Assembly (NCBI GenBank): GCA_900473685.1
Contig: UCNE01000005.1
Span: forward strand, 1-64,000
Length of the DNA: 64,000 bases
Reading direction: 5' to 3'
Source of the DNA: Hyphomicrobiales bacterium
GTDB taxonomy: Bacteria > Pseudomonadota > Alphaproteobacteria > Rhizobiales > Rhizobiaceae
The notes under the pieces are model-generated. The model did not search any database. It worked only from the letters and a program-made list of their open reading frames with translations, and was not told where the DNA came from. Below, in pieces: positions 34,815 through 43,743 of the stretch. Position 1 is the stretch's first letter, and each line of letters starts with the position of its first letter. Both the position numbers and the translations under genes were made by a program.

Positions 34815-36410
34815 ATGAACGTGCATTCCATCAAATCGCGCCTCGCCATGCTGGCGGTGGGCACTGCCATGGGCCTGTCCCTGACATCTACCGTTGCCCT
34901 GTCTGACGACAAGGTCTCGATCGCCGTCAACACGATGCAGATCTTCTCGTCGCTCGATCCGGCCAAGGTCACCGACTACACCGGCTATATGGCGATCGTG
35001 AACATGTATGATGGCCTGACCACGGTCAGCCCTTCCGGCGAGATCGTGCCGCATCTGGCAAAGTCCTGGGACATTTCGTCCGACGGCCTGACCTATACCT
35101 TCCATCTGCGCGACGACGCGAAGTTCCAGGACGGATCGGCCGTCAAGGCTTCGGACATCGTCTGGTCGGTTCAGCGTCTGCTCGGCATCAACAAGGGCCC
35201 GTCGAACCTTGTCGTCGGCCTGATCAAACCGGAAAACGTCACGGCACCGGATGATGCGACCGTGGTTATCACGCTCGCCCGCCAGTTCTCGCCGTTCATG
35301 TCGATCACGCCGCTGTTCATGGCCCTGAACCAGAAGCTGATCGAAACCAATGCGACTGGTGAAGACAAGTGGGGCGAAGCCTATGTCGGCGAGCATTCCG
35401 CCGGTTCCGGCCCGTACAAGCTGGTTACCTACAACCGTTCGTCCGATATGGTCATCGACCGCAATACCGGCTATTTCCTTGGCTGGACCAAGGGCAAGCC
35501 GATCGACGAAGTGCGCTTTGTCCAGACCAGCGATGACGCCACCGTCAAGGCGCTGGCCGAAAAGGGTGAGCTTGGCCTGACCTCGCACGGCCTCGGCAAC
35601 GACACCTATGAAGCAATCGGCAAGATGGACGGCTACAAGCTGATCCAGACACGCACCGCCGGTGGCTTCATCATCAAGCTGAACACAAAAGTCTATCCGA
35701 CTGACGACGTTCATGTTCGCCGCGCCATCGCCTATGCGACGGATTACAAGACGATCCAGGAAGTGATCTACCCGGGCTTCGACATGAACGGCCCGCTATC
35801 GACGGCGTTCAAGGAAGCCCATAACGACGGCATCGAGCCAGGCGTCTTCGATCTCGAAAAGGCCAAGGAAGAACTGGCCAAGTCGAAATATGCCGGCCAG
35901 CCGATTACGCTGGTCAACAGCTATGTCGCTTCGCTCGCCTTCGAGGCTGAAGTTGCGCTTTTGATGCAGGCCAATCTCGAACAGATCGGTATCACGCTCG
36001 ATATCAAGCCGGAACCATGGAACCGCATCGTCGAACTGTCTTCCAAGCCGGAAACCACGCCGGCCTCGACCCAGGTCAACATGTCACCGACCTATCCTTC
36101 GCCAGACGCGATGTTCTATAACCAGTATCATTCCAAGGCATCCGGCACCTGGATGGCGATGGAATGGCTGCAGGATCCGGAAATCGACGCTCTGATCGAC
36201 AAGGCCCGTGCCGAAACCGACGTTGCCGGTCAGAACGCCACCTATAAGGAACTGCAGACCAAGATCGCCGACCTGCAGCCTGACGTCTGGGCCGTCGCTC
36301 CCAACCGCCGCTATGGCGCCAACAAGTGCCTGCAGGGCTACGAGTTCGTTCCGATGCAGAGCTGGGACCTGAACTTTTCCAACTTCCATTGGGATTGCAA
36401 CGCGAACTGA
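34815..36410 (+). CDS. Dipeptide-type ABC transporter substrate-binding protein (SBP_bac_5)
   Basis: A 531-residue periplasmic binding protein. Signal peptide at residues 1-32 (MNVHSIKSRLAM, hydrophobic core, cleavage near VALSDDK). The mature domain shows the family features LDPAKVTDYTGYMAIVNMYD, a GTGPYKL-like AGSGPYKLV site and FRRDKVRQAI-like HVRRAIAYATDY. An AAGAGGAGAAC ribosome site precedes it. Unusually it lies in the middle of the operon, between the two HyuA/DUF917 pairs, and is followed by a hairpin. Ligand class: peptides or cyclic/opine-like amino compounds. Confidence 0.92.
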   Translation: MNVHSIKSRLAMLAVGTAMGLSLTSTVALSDDKVSIAVNTMQIFSSLDPAKVTDYTGYMAIVNMYDGLTTVSPSGEIVPHLAKSWDISSDGLTYTFHLRDDAKFQDGSAVKASDIVWSVQRLLGINKGPSNLVVGLIKPENVTAPDDATVVITLARQFSPFMSITPLFMALNQKLIETNATGEDKWGEAYVGEHSAGSGPYKLVTYNRSSDMVIDRNTGYFLGWTKGKPIDEVRFVQTSDDATVKALAEKGELGLTSHGLGNDTYEAIGKMDGYKLIQTRTAGGFIIKLNTKVYPTDDVHVRRAIAYATDYKTIQEVIYPGFDMNGPLSTAFKEAHNDGIEPGVFDLEKAKEELAKSKYAGQPITLVNSYVASLAFEAEVALLMQANLEQIGITLDIKPEPWNRIVELSSKPETTPASTQVNMSPTYPSPDAMFYNQYHSKASGTWMAMEWLQDPEIDALIDKARAETDVAGQNATYKELQTKIADLQPDVWAVAPNRRYGANKCLQGYEFVPMQSWDLNFSNFHWDCNAN

Positions 36411-36433
36411 TCGTCGCGTCGCATACTGAAAAG

Positions 36434-36457
36434 CCGGTCCCGCGAAGGCGGGGCCGG
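36434..36457 (+). terminator. Hairpin after the binding-protein gene
   Basis: CCGGTCCCGC pairs with GCGGGGCCGG (one G-T) around a 4-base loop, 24 bases after the binding-protein stop. No T run; it probably acts as an mRNA end-protecting or attenuating hairpin before the second HyuA/DUF917 pair. Confidence 0.5.
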
Positions 36458-36583
36458 ATCATCCTGTAATATCGCCGGGTTGTGACTTGCCCGTCGATAC
36501 AAATCACAGCCGCAGAATGACAGATTGTAGCGTGCCGCGCGGTTGTTCGATCGCGGGCGGCGTTGCATGGCCGAAGGTGACAC

Positions 36584-37660
36584 ATGCTTCAGGAATTCGC
36601 CGAAGAAAATATCGAGCCACTCGCCACCGGCGCGTGGATCCTGGGAACCGGGGGCGGGGGAAATCCCTATATCTCGACCCTCAATCTGCGCCGCCTCTAC
36701 GCCGAAGGCCGCCGCGTCCAGCTGATGGATCCGATGGCGCTCGAGGATGACGACATGGTTGCGGTCGTGTCGAAAATGGGGGCGCCGCTGGTCGGCCAGG
36801 AACGGCTTGGCGATCCCGCCCATCTCGCCCGCGCAGTGGAAGTGATGGAGGATTATATCGGCAAGCCGTTCCGCGCCATCATGAGCGTAGAGATCGGTGG
36901 CTCGAACGCCCTGTCGTCATTCCTTGCCGCGGCCATGCTCGGCCGGCCGGTCGTCAATGCCGACGCGATGGGGCGCGCCTATCCGGAAGCCCAAATGACC
37001 TCGTTTGCCATCGGCAACCTACCGATGTTTCCGCTGTCGCTGGTCGATGTGCGCGACAACGAAGTGATTGTGACGCGCGCCGCCTCGTGGAAGTGGATGG
37101 AGCGCATTTCGCGCAAGGTCTGCACGGAGGTCGGTTCGACGGCCGCGACCTGCAAGGCGCCGCGTACCGGCCGCGAGGTCAAGGACTGGGGAATTCACTA
37201 CACTGTCACCAAAGCGGTCGAACTCGGCCGGACGGTGATCGAGGCGCGCGCACGCCACGACGATCCGGTCAAGGCGGTGCTCGACCATGAAGGCGGCAAG
37301 CAGTTGTTTCTCGGCAAGGTGATCGATGTCGCCCGCGAAACCACCGGCGGCTTCCTGCGCGGCTCGACACTTATTGAGGGGATCGATGCCGACAAGGGTT
37401 CGCGCATGGAACTCGGCTTCCAGAACGAATGGGCCGTTGCCTTCCGGGACGGTCAGCCGGTTGCGATGACGCCCGATCTCATCTGCCTGCTCGACACAAT
37501 CTCGGGAAGCGCCATCGGCACGGAATCGGTGCGGTATGGTCAGCGGGTGACGGTGGTGGCACTGCCGGCGCCGGAGCTTTTGACATCGCCTGCGGGCATC
37601 GCGGCCGTCGGTCCAAAGGCCTTCGGTTATGACATTGACTTCACATCGGTATTCTCATGA
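36584..37660 (+). CDS. DUF917-family protein 2
   Basis: A 358-residue paralogue of the product of 33633-34766. Shared signatures: WILGTGGGGNPYIS near residues 18-31, SVEIGGSNALSSF, MGRAYPEAQMTSF, and RYGQRVTVVALP at the C-terminus. It lacks the first about 18 residues of its paralogue. It precedes the second HyuA-like gene with a 4-base overlap (ATGA), the reverse order of the first pair. Role unknown; probably partner of the HyuA-like protein. Confidence 0.85.
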   Translation: MLQEFAEENIEPLATGAWILGTGGGGNPYISTLNLRRLYAEGRRVQLMDPMALEDDDMVAVVSKMGAPLVGQERLGDPAHLARAVEVMEDYIGKPFRAIMSVEIGGSNALSSFLAAAMLGRPVVNADAMGRAYPEAQMTSFAIGNLPMFPLSLVDVRDNEVIVTRAASWKWMERISRKVCTEVGSTAATCKAPRTGREVKDWGIHYTVTKAVELGRTVIEARARHDDPVKAVLDHEGGKQLFLGKVIDVARETTGGFLRGSTLIEGIDADKGSRMELGFQNEWAVAFRDGQPVAMTPDLICLLDTISGSAIGTESVRYGQRVTVVALPAPELLTSPAGIAAVGPKAFGYDIDFTSVFS

Positions 37661-39195
37661 AACGCATCGGTATTGACGTTGGCGGCACCAATACGGATGC
37701 CGTGCTGATCGATGGCGAGACAATTCTGTCCTCGATCAAGGTTCCCACAACGCAGGACGTGATGTCCGGCGTGAAAGCGGCTCTGGCGCATGTCTCCGGC
37801 TTTGTCGGCCCGTCCGACCGGGCGATCGACGCTGTCATGATCGGCACGACGCATTTCACCAATGCCGTGGTCGAGCGCGCCCGCCTCGAACGGGTTGCGG
37901 CGATACGCATCGCGCTGCCGACCGGCGGCTCGCTACCGCCAATGTGCGACTGGCCGGACGATCTGCGTGCGGCTGTGGATCCGATGATCTTCATGGTGCA
38001 CGGCGGTCATGAATATGACGGCAGCCCGCTGGTGCCGATGATCCCAGACGAGATCCGCGAAGCGGCGATGAAGATCCGCGACGCCGGCATAACCTCGGTC
38101 GCGATCTCGGCGACGTTCTCACCGCTGACCACCGAATGCGAGGTGGTGGCTGCCGAGATCGTGCGTTCGGTGATCCCCAACGCGAAGATCACGCTCTCGC
38201 ATACGCTCGGGCGGATCGGCCTGCTGGAACGCGAGAATGTTGCGCTGTTGAACGCGGCGCTGCAGTCGCTCGGCAAGACGACGGTGCAGGCGTTTTCGGA
38301 CGCCCTGCGCGAGGCGGACGTGACGGCGCCATTCTATCTGACGCAGAACGACGGCACGGTGGCACTTGCGGATGTGGCGGCGTCAAACCCGGTGCACAGC
38401 TTTGCCTCAGGCCCGACCAATTCGATGCGCGGGGCGGCCTTCCTCACAGGACTGACCGATGCAATGGTGATCGACGTTGGCGGCACGACCTCGGATATCG
38501 GCTGCCTTGTTGGCGGTTTTCCGCGTGAAGCCAATAATATCGTCCATATCGGTGGAGTGCGCACGCTGTTTCGCATGCCCGATCTGCTGCCGATCGCGCT
38601 GGGTGGTGGCACGATCGTCGATCCGGAAACCGGCAAGATCGGTCCTCGCTCGGTCGGCTACCGCATCCTCACGGAAGCCCGTGTCTTCGGTGGCAAGACG
38701 CTGACGACATCGGACATCGCGGTTGCCGCGGGTCTGATCGATATGGGCGACCGGGACCGGGTGAAGGATCTCGATCCTGCCTTCGTCCAGGCAAGCCTCG
38801 AGCGCCTCGGCACCATGGTCGCCGACAGTTTTGACCGGATGAAAACGTCGGCCGATGACGTGTCGCTGATTGCGGTCGGTGGCGGCGCCTTCCTGATCCC
38901 GGAACGGATCACCGGGGCGTCCGAGGTACTGCGGGTCGAAAACGCCGGTGTGGCCAATGCGCTAGGAGCTGCGATGGCACAGGTGTCCGGCGAGGTCGAT
39001 CGGGTGTTTTCCGGCTTGAGCCGCGATGAGGCGCTTGCTAAGGCCGAGACCGAGGCGCAGGACGCAGCCGTTGCGTCGGGTGCCAGCCGGCAGAGCCTGA
39101 AAACGCTAGAGGTCGAGGATATCCCGATCGCCTATCTACCCGGCGGTGCACGCAGGGTACGGGTGCGGGTGATCGGCGACATCGCCTTCGTCTGA
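37657..39195 (+). CDS. Hydantoinase/oxoprolinase-family protein 2 (HyuA-like)
   Basis: A 512-residue paralogue of the product of 32063-33640, beginning at IGIDVGGTNTDAVLIDG. Mid-protein MVIDVGGTTSDIGCLVGGFP, FASGPTNSMRGAAFLTG and GTTHFTNAVVERARLERVA are nearly the same in the two copies. As with copy 1 the C-terminal part of longer HyuA proteins is absent. It follows the DUF917 gene with an overlap and precedes an isoaspartyl peptidase gene. ATP-dependent opening of a cyclic amide or imide is a reasonable guess from the family. Confidence 0.85.
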   Translation: MKRIGIDVGGTNTDAVLIDGETILSSIKVPTTQDVMSGVKAALAHVSGFVGPSDRAIDAVMIGTTHFTNAVVERARLERVAAIRIALPTGGSLPPMCDWPDDLRAAVDPMIFMVHGGHEYDGSPLVPMIPDEIREAAMKIRDAGITSVAISATFSPLTTECEVVAAEIVRSVIPNAKITLSHTLGRIGLLERENVALLNAALQSLGKTTVQAFSDALREADVTAPFYLTQNDGTVALADVAASNPVHSFASGPTNSMRGAAFLTGLTDAMVIDVGGTTSDIGCLVGGFPREANNIVHIGGVRTLFRMPDLLPIALGGGTIVDPETGKIGPRSVGYRILTEARVFGGKTLTTSDIAVAAGLIDMGDRDRVKDLDPAFVQASLERLGTMVADSFDRMKTSADDVSLIAVGGGAFLIPERITGASEVLRVENAGVANALGAAMAQVSGEVDRVFSGLSRDEALAKAETEAQDAAVASGASRQSLKTLEVEDIPIAYLPGGARRVRVRVIGDIAFV

Positions 39196-39305
39196 AACGG
39201 CGCGTCCGGTGCAAGTCATCGGACGATTGCCATGCGAGTTTGCATGAGAGCACGATCGACCTGTTCTATGCGGAGGTGATCGTGCCGCGAGTATGGGAGC
39301 AGGAC

Positions 39306-40250
39306 ATGAAGAAGATTGCATTGGCCATCCACGGTGGATGCGGCGTGATGCCGGAAGCGAGCATGACGCCGGAAGACTGGCAAGCGGCACGACAGGATCT
39401 CGCGTCGGCCCTTAAAGCCGGTTATGCGGTGCTGCAGGCCGGCGGCGCTGCACTCGATGCGGTCGAAGCTGCTGTCGTGGTGATGGAAGACAGCCCGCAT
39501 TTCAACGCCGGTCATGGCGCCGCACTGAACGAAAACTGCGTGCATGAGCTTGATGCCTCGATCATGGATGGTGCAACGCTGAAGGCCGGCGCGATCTCGG
39601 CTTCGCTTGCAATCCGCAACCCTGTCAAGGCGGCTCGCCTGCTGATGGAGGATGGTCGCGCCGTTCTACTGACTGGGGCTGCTGCGGACCGTTTCGCCGA
39701 AGCAAGCGGTCTGGCCACGGAGCCGCAATCCTATTTCACCACTCAGAAACGCGTCGAGGCACTGGCGGCAATGAAGGCGCATGTGGCAGCCGGTACCGAC
39801 GGCTCCGAAAACGAGAAGCACGGTACGGTCGGCGCGGTGGCGCTCGATGCTGCCGGACATCTGGCGGCCGCAACCTCGACCGGCGGTTATACCAACAAGC
39901 CAGACGGGCGGGTGGGCGACAGCCCGATCATCGGCGCTGGTACCTACGCACGCGACGGCGCCTGTGCCGTGTCTGGCACCGGCAAGGGCGAGTTCTTCAT
40001 CCGCTATGTCGTCGGCCATGAAGTCGCCAGCCGGATTGCCTATCTCGGCCAGGACCTTGCAACGGCCACAGATGGTATCGTAAATCTCGACCTTGCTGCG
40101 CATGACATCGGTGCAGGACTAGTGGCGGTTGGTGTGGATGGCGCGATTGCCGCCCCCTACAACACGCCGGGCATGTTCCGCGGCTGGGCGAGTGGCGACG
40201 GCAGAGGCTTTGTCGCCACGCATGAGACACTCTACGAGGTCGTACTGTGA
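39306..40250 (+). CDS. Isoaspartyl peptidase/L-asparaginase (Ntn-hydrolase)
   Basis: A 314-residue precursor of the plant-type asparaginase family. It starts IALAIHGGCGVMP, and has the autocleavage site HGTVGAVALD, where Thr174 would become the N-terminal nucleophile of the small subunit after self-processing. TSTGGYTNKPDGRVGDSPII and GAGTYA are the conserved substrate-side segments. The enzyme removes beta-aspartyl residues from dipeptides or hydrolyses asparagine. ATG 39306, after GGAGCAGG, was preferred to a frame extension up to 39243. Its place between HyuA-like and dipeptidase genes supports peptide catabolism. Confidence 0.9.
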   Translation: MKKIALAIHGGCGVMPEASMTPEDWQAARQDLASALKAGYAVLQAGGAALDAVEAAVVVMEDSPHFNAGHGAALNENCVHELDASIMDGATLKAGAISASLAIRNPVKAARLLMEDGRAVLLTGAAADRFAEASGLATEPQSYFTTQKRVEALAAMKAHVAAGTDGSENEKHGTVGAVALDAAGHLAAATSTGGYTNKPDGRVGDSPIIGAGTYARDGACAVSGTGKGEFFIRYVVGHEVASRIAYLGQDLATATDGIVNLDLAAHDIGAGLVAVGVDGAIAAPYNTPGMFRGWASGDGRGFVATHETLYEVVL

Positions 40251-40261
40251 TGGAGGAAATT

Positions 40262-41320
40262 ATGACGGCGATGGGTACGGCGGACGAACTGGTCCGCATC
40301 CCGGTCTTCGACGGGCATAACGACATCCTGTCGCGATTGATGCGCGAGGGGCGCGACGGTGCCGAGGCGCGTGTGCTGAACGGACATGCCGGAATGCAGG
40401 TCGATATGCCCAAGGCCCGCGAAGGTGGTCTGGCCGGTGGCCTCTGCGCCATCTATGTGCCGTCACCGGGGAGCGGGCTCGATGGCAATGGCGATCTGCC
40501 GCGTGTCGAGCGGCCTTCCGCACTCGACCAGACGATTGCGCAGGCAGCTCTGTTGCGGCGGATCGAGGCACAATCGGACGGCGCTTTCAGCGTCTGCACA
40601 TCCGTTGTCGACATTCGTGGAGCTATGGATAGGGGCAGCTTTGCTGCCGTGTTCCATATCGAAGGGATAGAAGCGGTGGGACCGGATCTTGATCTCATCC
40701 ACGTGCTGCACGCTGCAGGTCTGCGTACGCTTGGCCCCGTCTGGAGCAGGCCGAATATCTTCGCCCATGGAGTGCCTTTCCGCTTCGCCCACAGCCCGGA
40801 CATAGGACCAGGACTGACCGAAAGCGGTCGCGATCTCGTTCGGCTTTGCAACGGGCTGAAGATCATGGTGGACCTTTCCCACATGAACGATGCAGGCTTC
40901 TGGGATATCGCGAAGATCTCAGATGCACCGCTGGTCGCTTCGCATTCGAATGCGTTTGCGATCAGCCCCCACAGCCGCAACCTCACCGATCGGCAACTCG
41001 ACGCAATACGCGATACAGGTGGTCTGGTCGGGTTGAATTTCGGCGTCAAATTCCTTCATCCCGAGGGCAAGGCAGACAGCGCGATGGATCTTTCGATCAT
41101 GGTGCGTCATGTTCAATACATTGTTGATAGAGTGGGTATCGATCATGTGGCACTGGGTTCGGATTTTGACGGCACGCTGATTTCGAACAAGATCGGAGAC
41201 GCGACTGGCATTCCGCGCCTGCTCGGTGCGCTCCGGATGGGTGGGTTTGATGATGAAGCCCTGAAGAAGATCGCGCATGCTAACTGGCTTTCGGTGCTGA
41301 AGCGAAGCTGGGAAGCGTAA
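40262..41320 (+). CDS. M19-family membrane-dipeptidase-like peptidase
   Basis: A 352-residue zinc dipeptidase of the renal dipeptidase family. Metal ligands are visible: FDGHNDI (His-X-Asp) near residue 16, the bridging Glu in FHIEGIEAV, SHSNAFAISPHSRN with the two histidine ligands, and GSDFDG near the C-terminus. Family members split L,L and L,D dipeptides, including those with a D-residue at the end. ATG 40262 is chosen because GGAGG stands five bases upstream. Without a signal peptide it acts in the cytoplasm on imported dipeptides. Confidence 0.9.
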   Translation: MTAMGTADELVRIPVFDGHNDILSRLMREGRDGAEARVLNGHAGMQVDMPKAREGGLAGGLCAIYVPSPGSGLDGNGDLPRVERPSALDQTIAQAALLRRIEAQSDGAFSVCTSVVDIRGAMDRGSFAAVFHIEGIEAVGPDLDLIHVLHAAGLRTLGPVWSRPNIFAHGVPFRFAHSPDIGPGLTESGRDLVRLCNGLKIMVDLSHMNDAGFWDIAKISDAPLVASHSNAFAISPHSRNLTDRQLDAIRDTGGLVGLNFGVKFLHPEGKADSAMDLSIMVRHVQYIVDRVGIDHVALGSDFDGTLISNKIGDATGIPRLLGALRMGGFDDEALKKIAHANWLSVLKRSWEA

Positions 41321-41364
41321 GATCATTAGCGGTGATGGGTGTTGTCACATAAACGAAGCCATTA

Positions 41365-41770
41365 CTTGATCAGATCAATGGCGAGATCGATTATGTCACG
41401 GCCGATGTGGCCTATGACGGCATAGCCAACCTACCAGACGATCCTGCGCCATAGCAGCACCGCCAATATTGTCATTCCACCGCGTTCGACGGCGGTGAAA
41501 AGCAGTTCCGCAAGACAACCCGGCCAAAGGGACAAGCACATTGCCACAATCGCAAAAGACGGTCGGCTGTAATGGCCGGCAGCCACCGGCTACGGTAAGC
41601 GTGCGCTGATCGAAACTGCCATCGGGCGATAAAAGGCGCTACTTGGACGGCGCCTGCGGACCCGATCCTTTCAGGCGCAACAGACTGAAGTCGCCGTCGG
41701 TTGCATCGTTCTCAACCGTATGCTGGCATGTGGGCGCCCGGATTCTATCCGCATGAAGGCTAGGCTGACT
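41365..41770 (+). pseudogene. 3' half of an IS5-family transposase, decayed
   Basis: Translations in changing frames show DQINGEIDYVTADVAYDG (with the family's catalytic Asp in TADxAYDG), then TYQTILRHSSTANIVIPPRS, KDGRL, TGYGKRALIETAIGR and NRMLACGRPDSIRMKA. These are ordered pieces of a rhizobial IS5-family transposase C-terminal half, broken by frameshifts and stops. It lies directly after the peptide module. The N-terminal piece of an IS5-family transposase lies at the other edge of the module (25790-26005). Confidence 0.75.
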
Positions 41771-41958
41771 TAGCTACCCTGTCAAAGACCGAGACGCGCC
41801 GAATTCTCGATTGCTGCACCAAAGCCCATGAGAATCACAAACCTCCGATCGAAGCCAGGGGTTTGTCAGCAGTCTGATGGCCGCCTCTGGGCGGCCATTT
41901 GATTTTATCATTAACCTCGATCATTCGTGTGCTTGCGTTCTAAATACCGTGCAATTGA
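41771..41958. terminator. IS-derived tail with a hairpin terminator
   Basis: No gene is seen. ATGGCCGCC and GGCGGCCAT form a perfect 9-bp stem with loop TCTG at 41877-41898, followed by TTTGATTTTA. It lies between the IS5 scar and the convergent stop of the dehydratase gene and could end transcripts from both sides. Confidence 0.5.
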
Positions 41959-43743
41959 TCAGTGATTGTGCCGTGGCAGCTTTTCAGCAAGTTTGCGAAA
42001 TTCCGGGGCGCCTTCGATGACGGCACCATCGGATAGTTGCGTTACGGTGCGGCGGTACAGCATCTGCCATGGTGTGGCATCCGCCGGAACGGCGGGAATA
42101 CCCTCTGCCTTGCGCCGTTCGATTTCTTCCGGCTCGACCAGCATGTCGCAACGGCCGTGGTTGAAATCGATGCGGATGATGTCGCCGCTGCGCACATAAG
42201 CAAGGCCGCCGCCTGCCGCACTCTCAGGAGAAGCGTTTAGGATCGACGGGCTGTCAGCCGTGCCAGACTGGCGGCCGTCGCCGATCGTGGGTAGACTAAG
42301 GATACCCTTCTTGATCAAGTGATCCGGCGGCTGCATATTGACCACTTCGGCCGAGCCAGGCCAGCCGAGCGGGCCGGCGCCGCGGATCACCAGGATCGTG
42401 CGTTCGTCGATATCCAATGCGGGGTCATTGATACGCCTGTGATAGTCCTCGGACCCATCAAATACGGCCGCCTTGCCGTCAAACACGCCTTCCTTGCCCG
42501 GCTCACTGAGATAACGTTCGCGGAATTCGGCTGAGACAACGCTCATCTTCATGATGGCGAAATCAAAAAGATTGCCCTTCAGTACCAGGAAGCCCGCGCG
42601 CTCCTTGAGTGGTGCGTCGAAGGGCAGGATGACCTCACGGTCGCTCGCCTCCCGGTTCTCCAGATTTTCCGCCATGGTCTTGCCGGTCACTGTCGGACAG
42701 CTGCCCTCCAGCTTGCCGACCTGCAGCAGTTCCCACATGATGGCCGGCACGCCGCCAGCTCTGTGAAACCGCTCGCCGAGATAGGCGCCTGCCGGCTGCA
42801 CATTGGCCAGCAGCGGAATGTCAAAGCCATACGTCTGCCAGTCGTGGGGATGCAATTCAACCCCGGCATGCTTGGCCATTGCAGCGAGATGCGGCTGCGC
42901 ATTGGTCGAACCACCGATCGCTGAATTCACTCGGATCGCGTTCAGGAAAGCGTCGCGCGTCAGGATATCCGACGGTTTGATATTCTGCAGCACCAGTTCG
43001 ACTGCCCGTCGCCCGGTGCGATAGGCCATCTGGCCTCGTTCGCGATAGGCGGCTGGGATGGCGGCACAGCCGGTCAGTGACATGCCCAGCGCCTCCGCCA
43101 TGGCATTCATCGTCGAGGCGGTGCCCATGGTGTTGCAATGGCCGATCGACGGTGCGGAATCGAGCGCCGACTGCAGGAATTCCTCGCGCGTGATTTCCCC
43201 TGCCGCATATTTGCGCCGCGCCCGCCAGATGACCGTGCCGGATCCGACCAGATCGCCATCATGCCAACCGTCGAGCATCGGGCCGCCGGAGAAGACGATT
43301 GCCGGAATATCGACGGTCGAGGCCGCCATCAGCGCCGAGGGGGTGGTTTTGTCGCAGCCGGTGGTCAGCACGACACCGTCCAGCGGATAACCGTAGAGAA
43401 TTTCGACCAAACCGAGATAGGCGAGGTTCCTGTCGAGTGCCGCGGTCGGTCGCTTGCAGTTTTCGAACAGCGGATGTGTAGGGAACTCGATCGGGATGCC
43501 ACCGGCGTCGCGAATGCCGTCGCGGATGCGCTTGGCGAGTTCGATATGGTGACGGTTGCAGGGGTTGATATCGCTGCCACTTTGAGCAATCCCGATGATC
43601 GGTTTGCCGGAGCGCAGCTCTTCCGGCGTCGTGCCGTAATTCATGAATCGCTCGAGATAGAGCGCCGTCATGTCCAGATGATCGGGATTGTCGAACCAGT
43701 CCTGCGAGCGCAGACGACGCCCACCGTTATTATCCTCAGCCAT
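41959..43743 (-). CDS. IlvD/Edd-family sugar-acid dehydratase
   Basis: A 594-residue dehydratase like L-arabinonate, D-xylonate or L-threonate/erythronate-type dehydratases. Iron-sulfur ligands are visible as Cys in INPCNRH, VLTTGCDKTTPSALMAA and EGSCPTVTGKT. The N-terminal WFDNPDHLDMTALYLERFMN is typical of the pentonate branch. It removes water from an aldonic acid to give a 2-keto-3-deoxy acid. GGGAGGG precedes ATG 43743; it overlaps the stop of the upstream dehydrogenase gene. Exact sugar acid unknown, but neighbours suggest C4 or C5 acids. Confidence 0.88.
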   Translation of the reverse strand: MAEDNNGGRRLRSQDWFDNPDHLDMTALYLERFMNYGTTPEELRSGKPIIGIAQSGSDINPCNRHHIELAKRIRDGIRDAGGIPIEFPTHPLFENCKRPTAALDRNLAYLGLVEILYGYPLDGVVLTTGCDKTTPSALMAASTVDIPAIVFSGGPMLDGWHDGDLVGSGTVIWRARRKYAAGEITREEFLQSALDSAPSIGHCNTMGTASTMNAMAEALGMSLTGCAAIPAAYRERGQMAYRTGRRAVELVLQNIKPSDILTRDAFLNAIRVNSAIGGSTNAQPHLAAMAKHAGVELHPHDWQTYGFDIPLLANVQPAGAYLGERFHRAGGVPAIMWELLQVGKLEGSCPTVTGKTMAENLENREASDREVILPFDAPLKERAGFLVLKGNLFDFAIMKMSVVSAEFRERYLSEPGKEGVFDGKAAVFDGSEDYHRRINDPALDIDERTILVIRGAGPLGWPGSAEVVNMQPPDHLIKKGILSLPTIGDGRQSGTADSPSILNASPESAAGGGLAYVRSGDIIRIDFNHGRCDMLVEPEEIERRKAEGIPAVPADATPWQMLYRRTVTQLSDGAVIEGAPEFRKLAEKLPRHNH

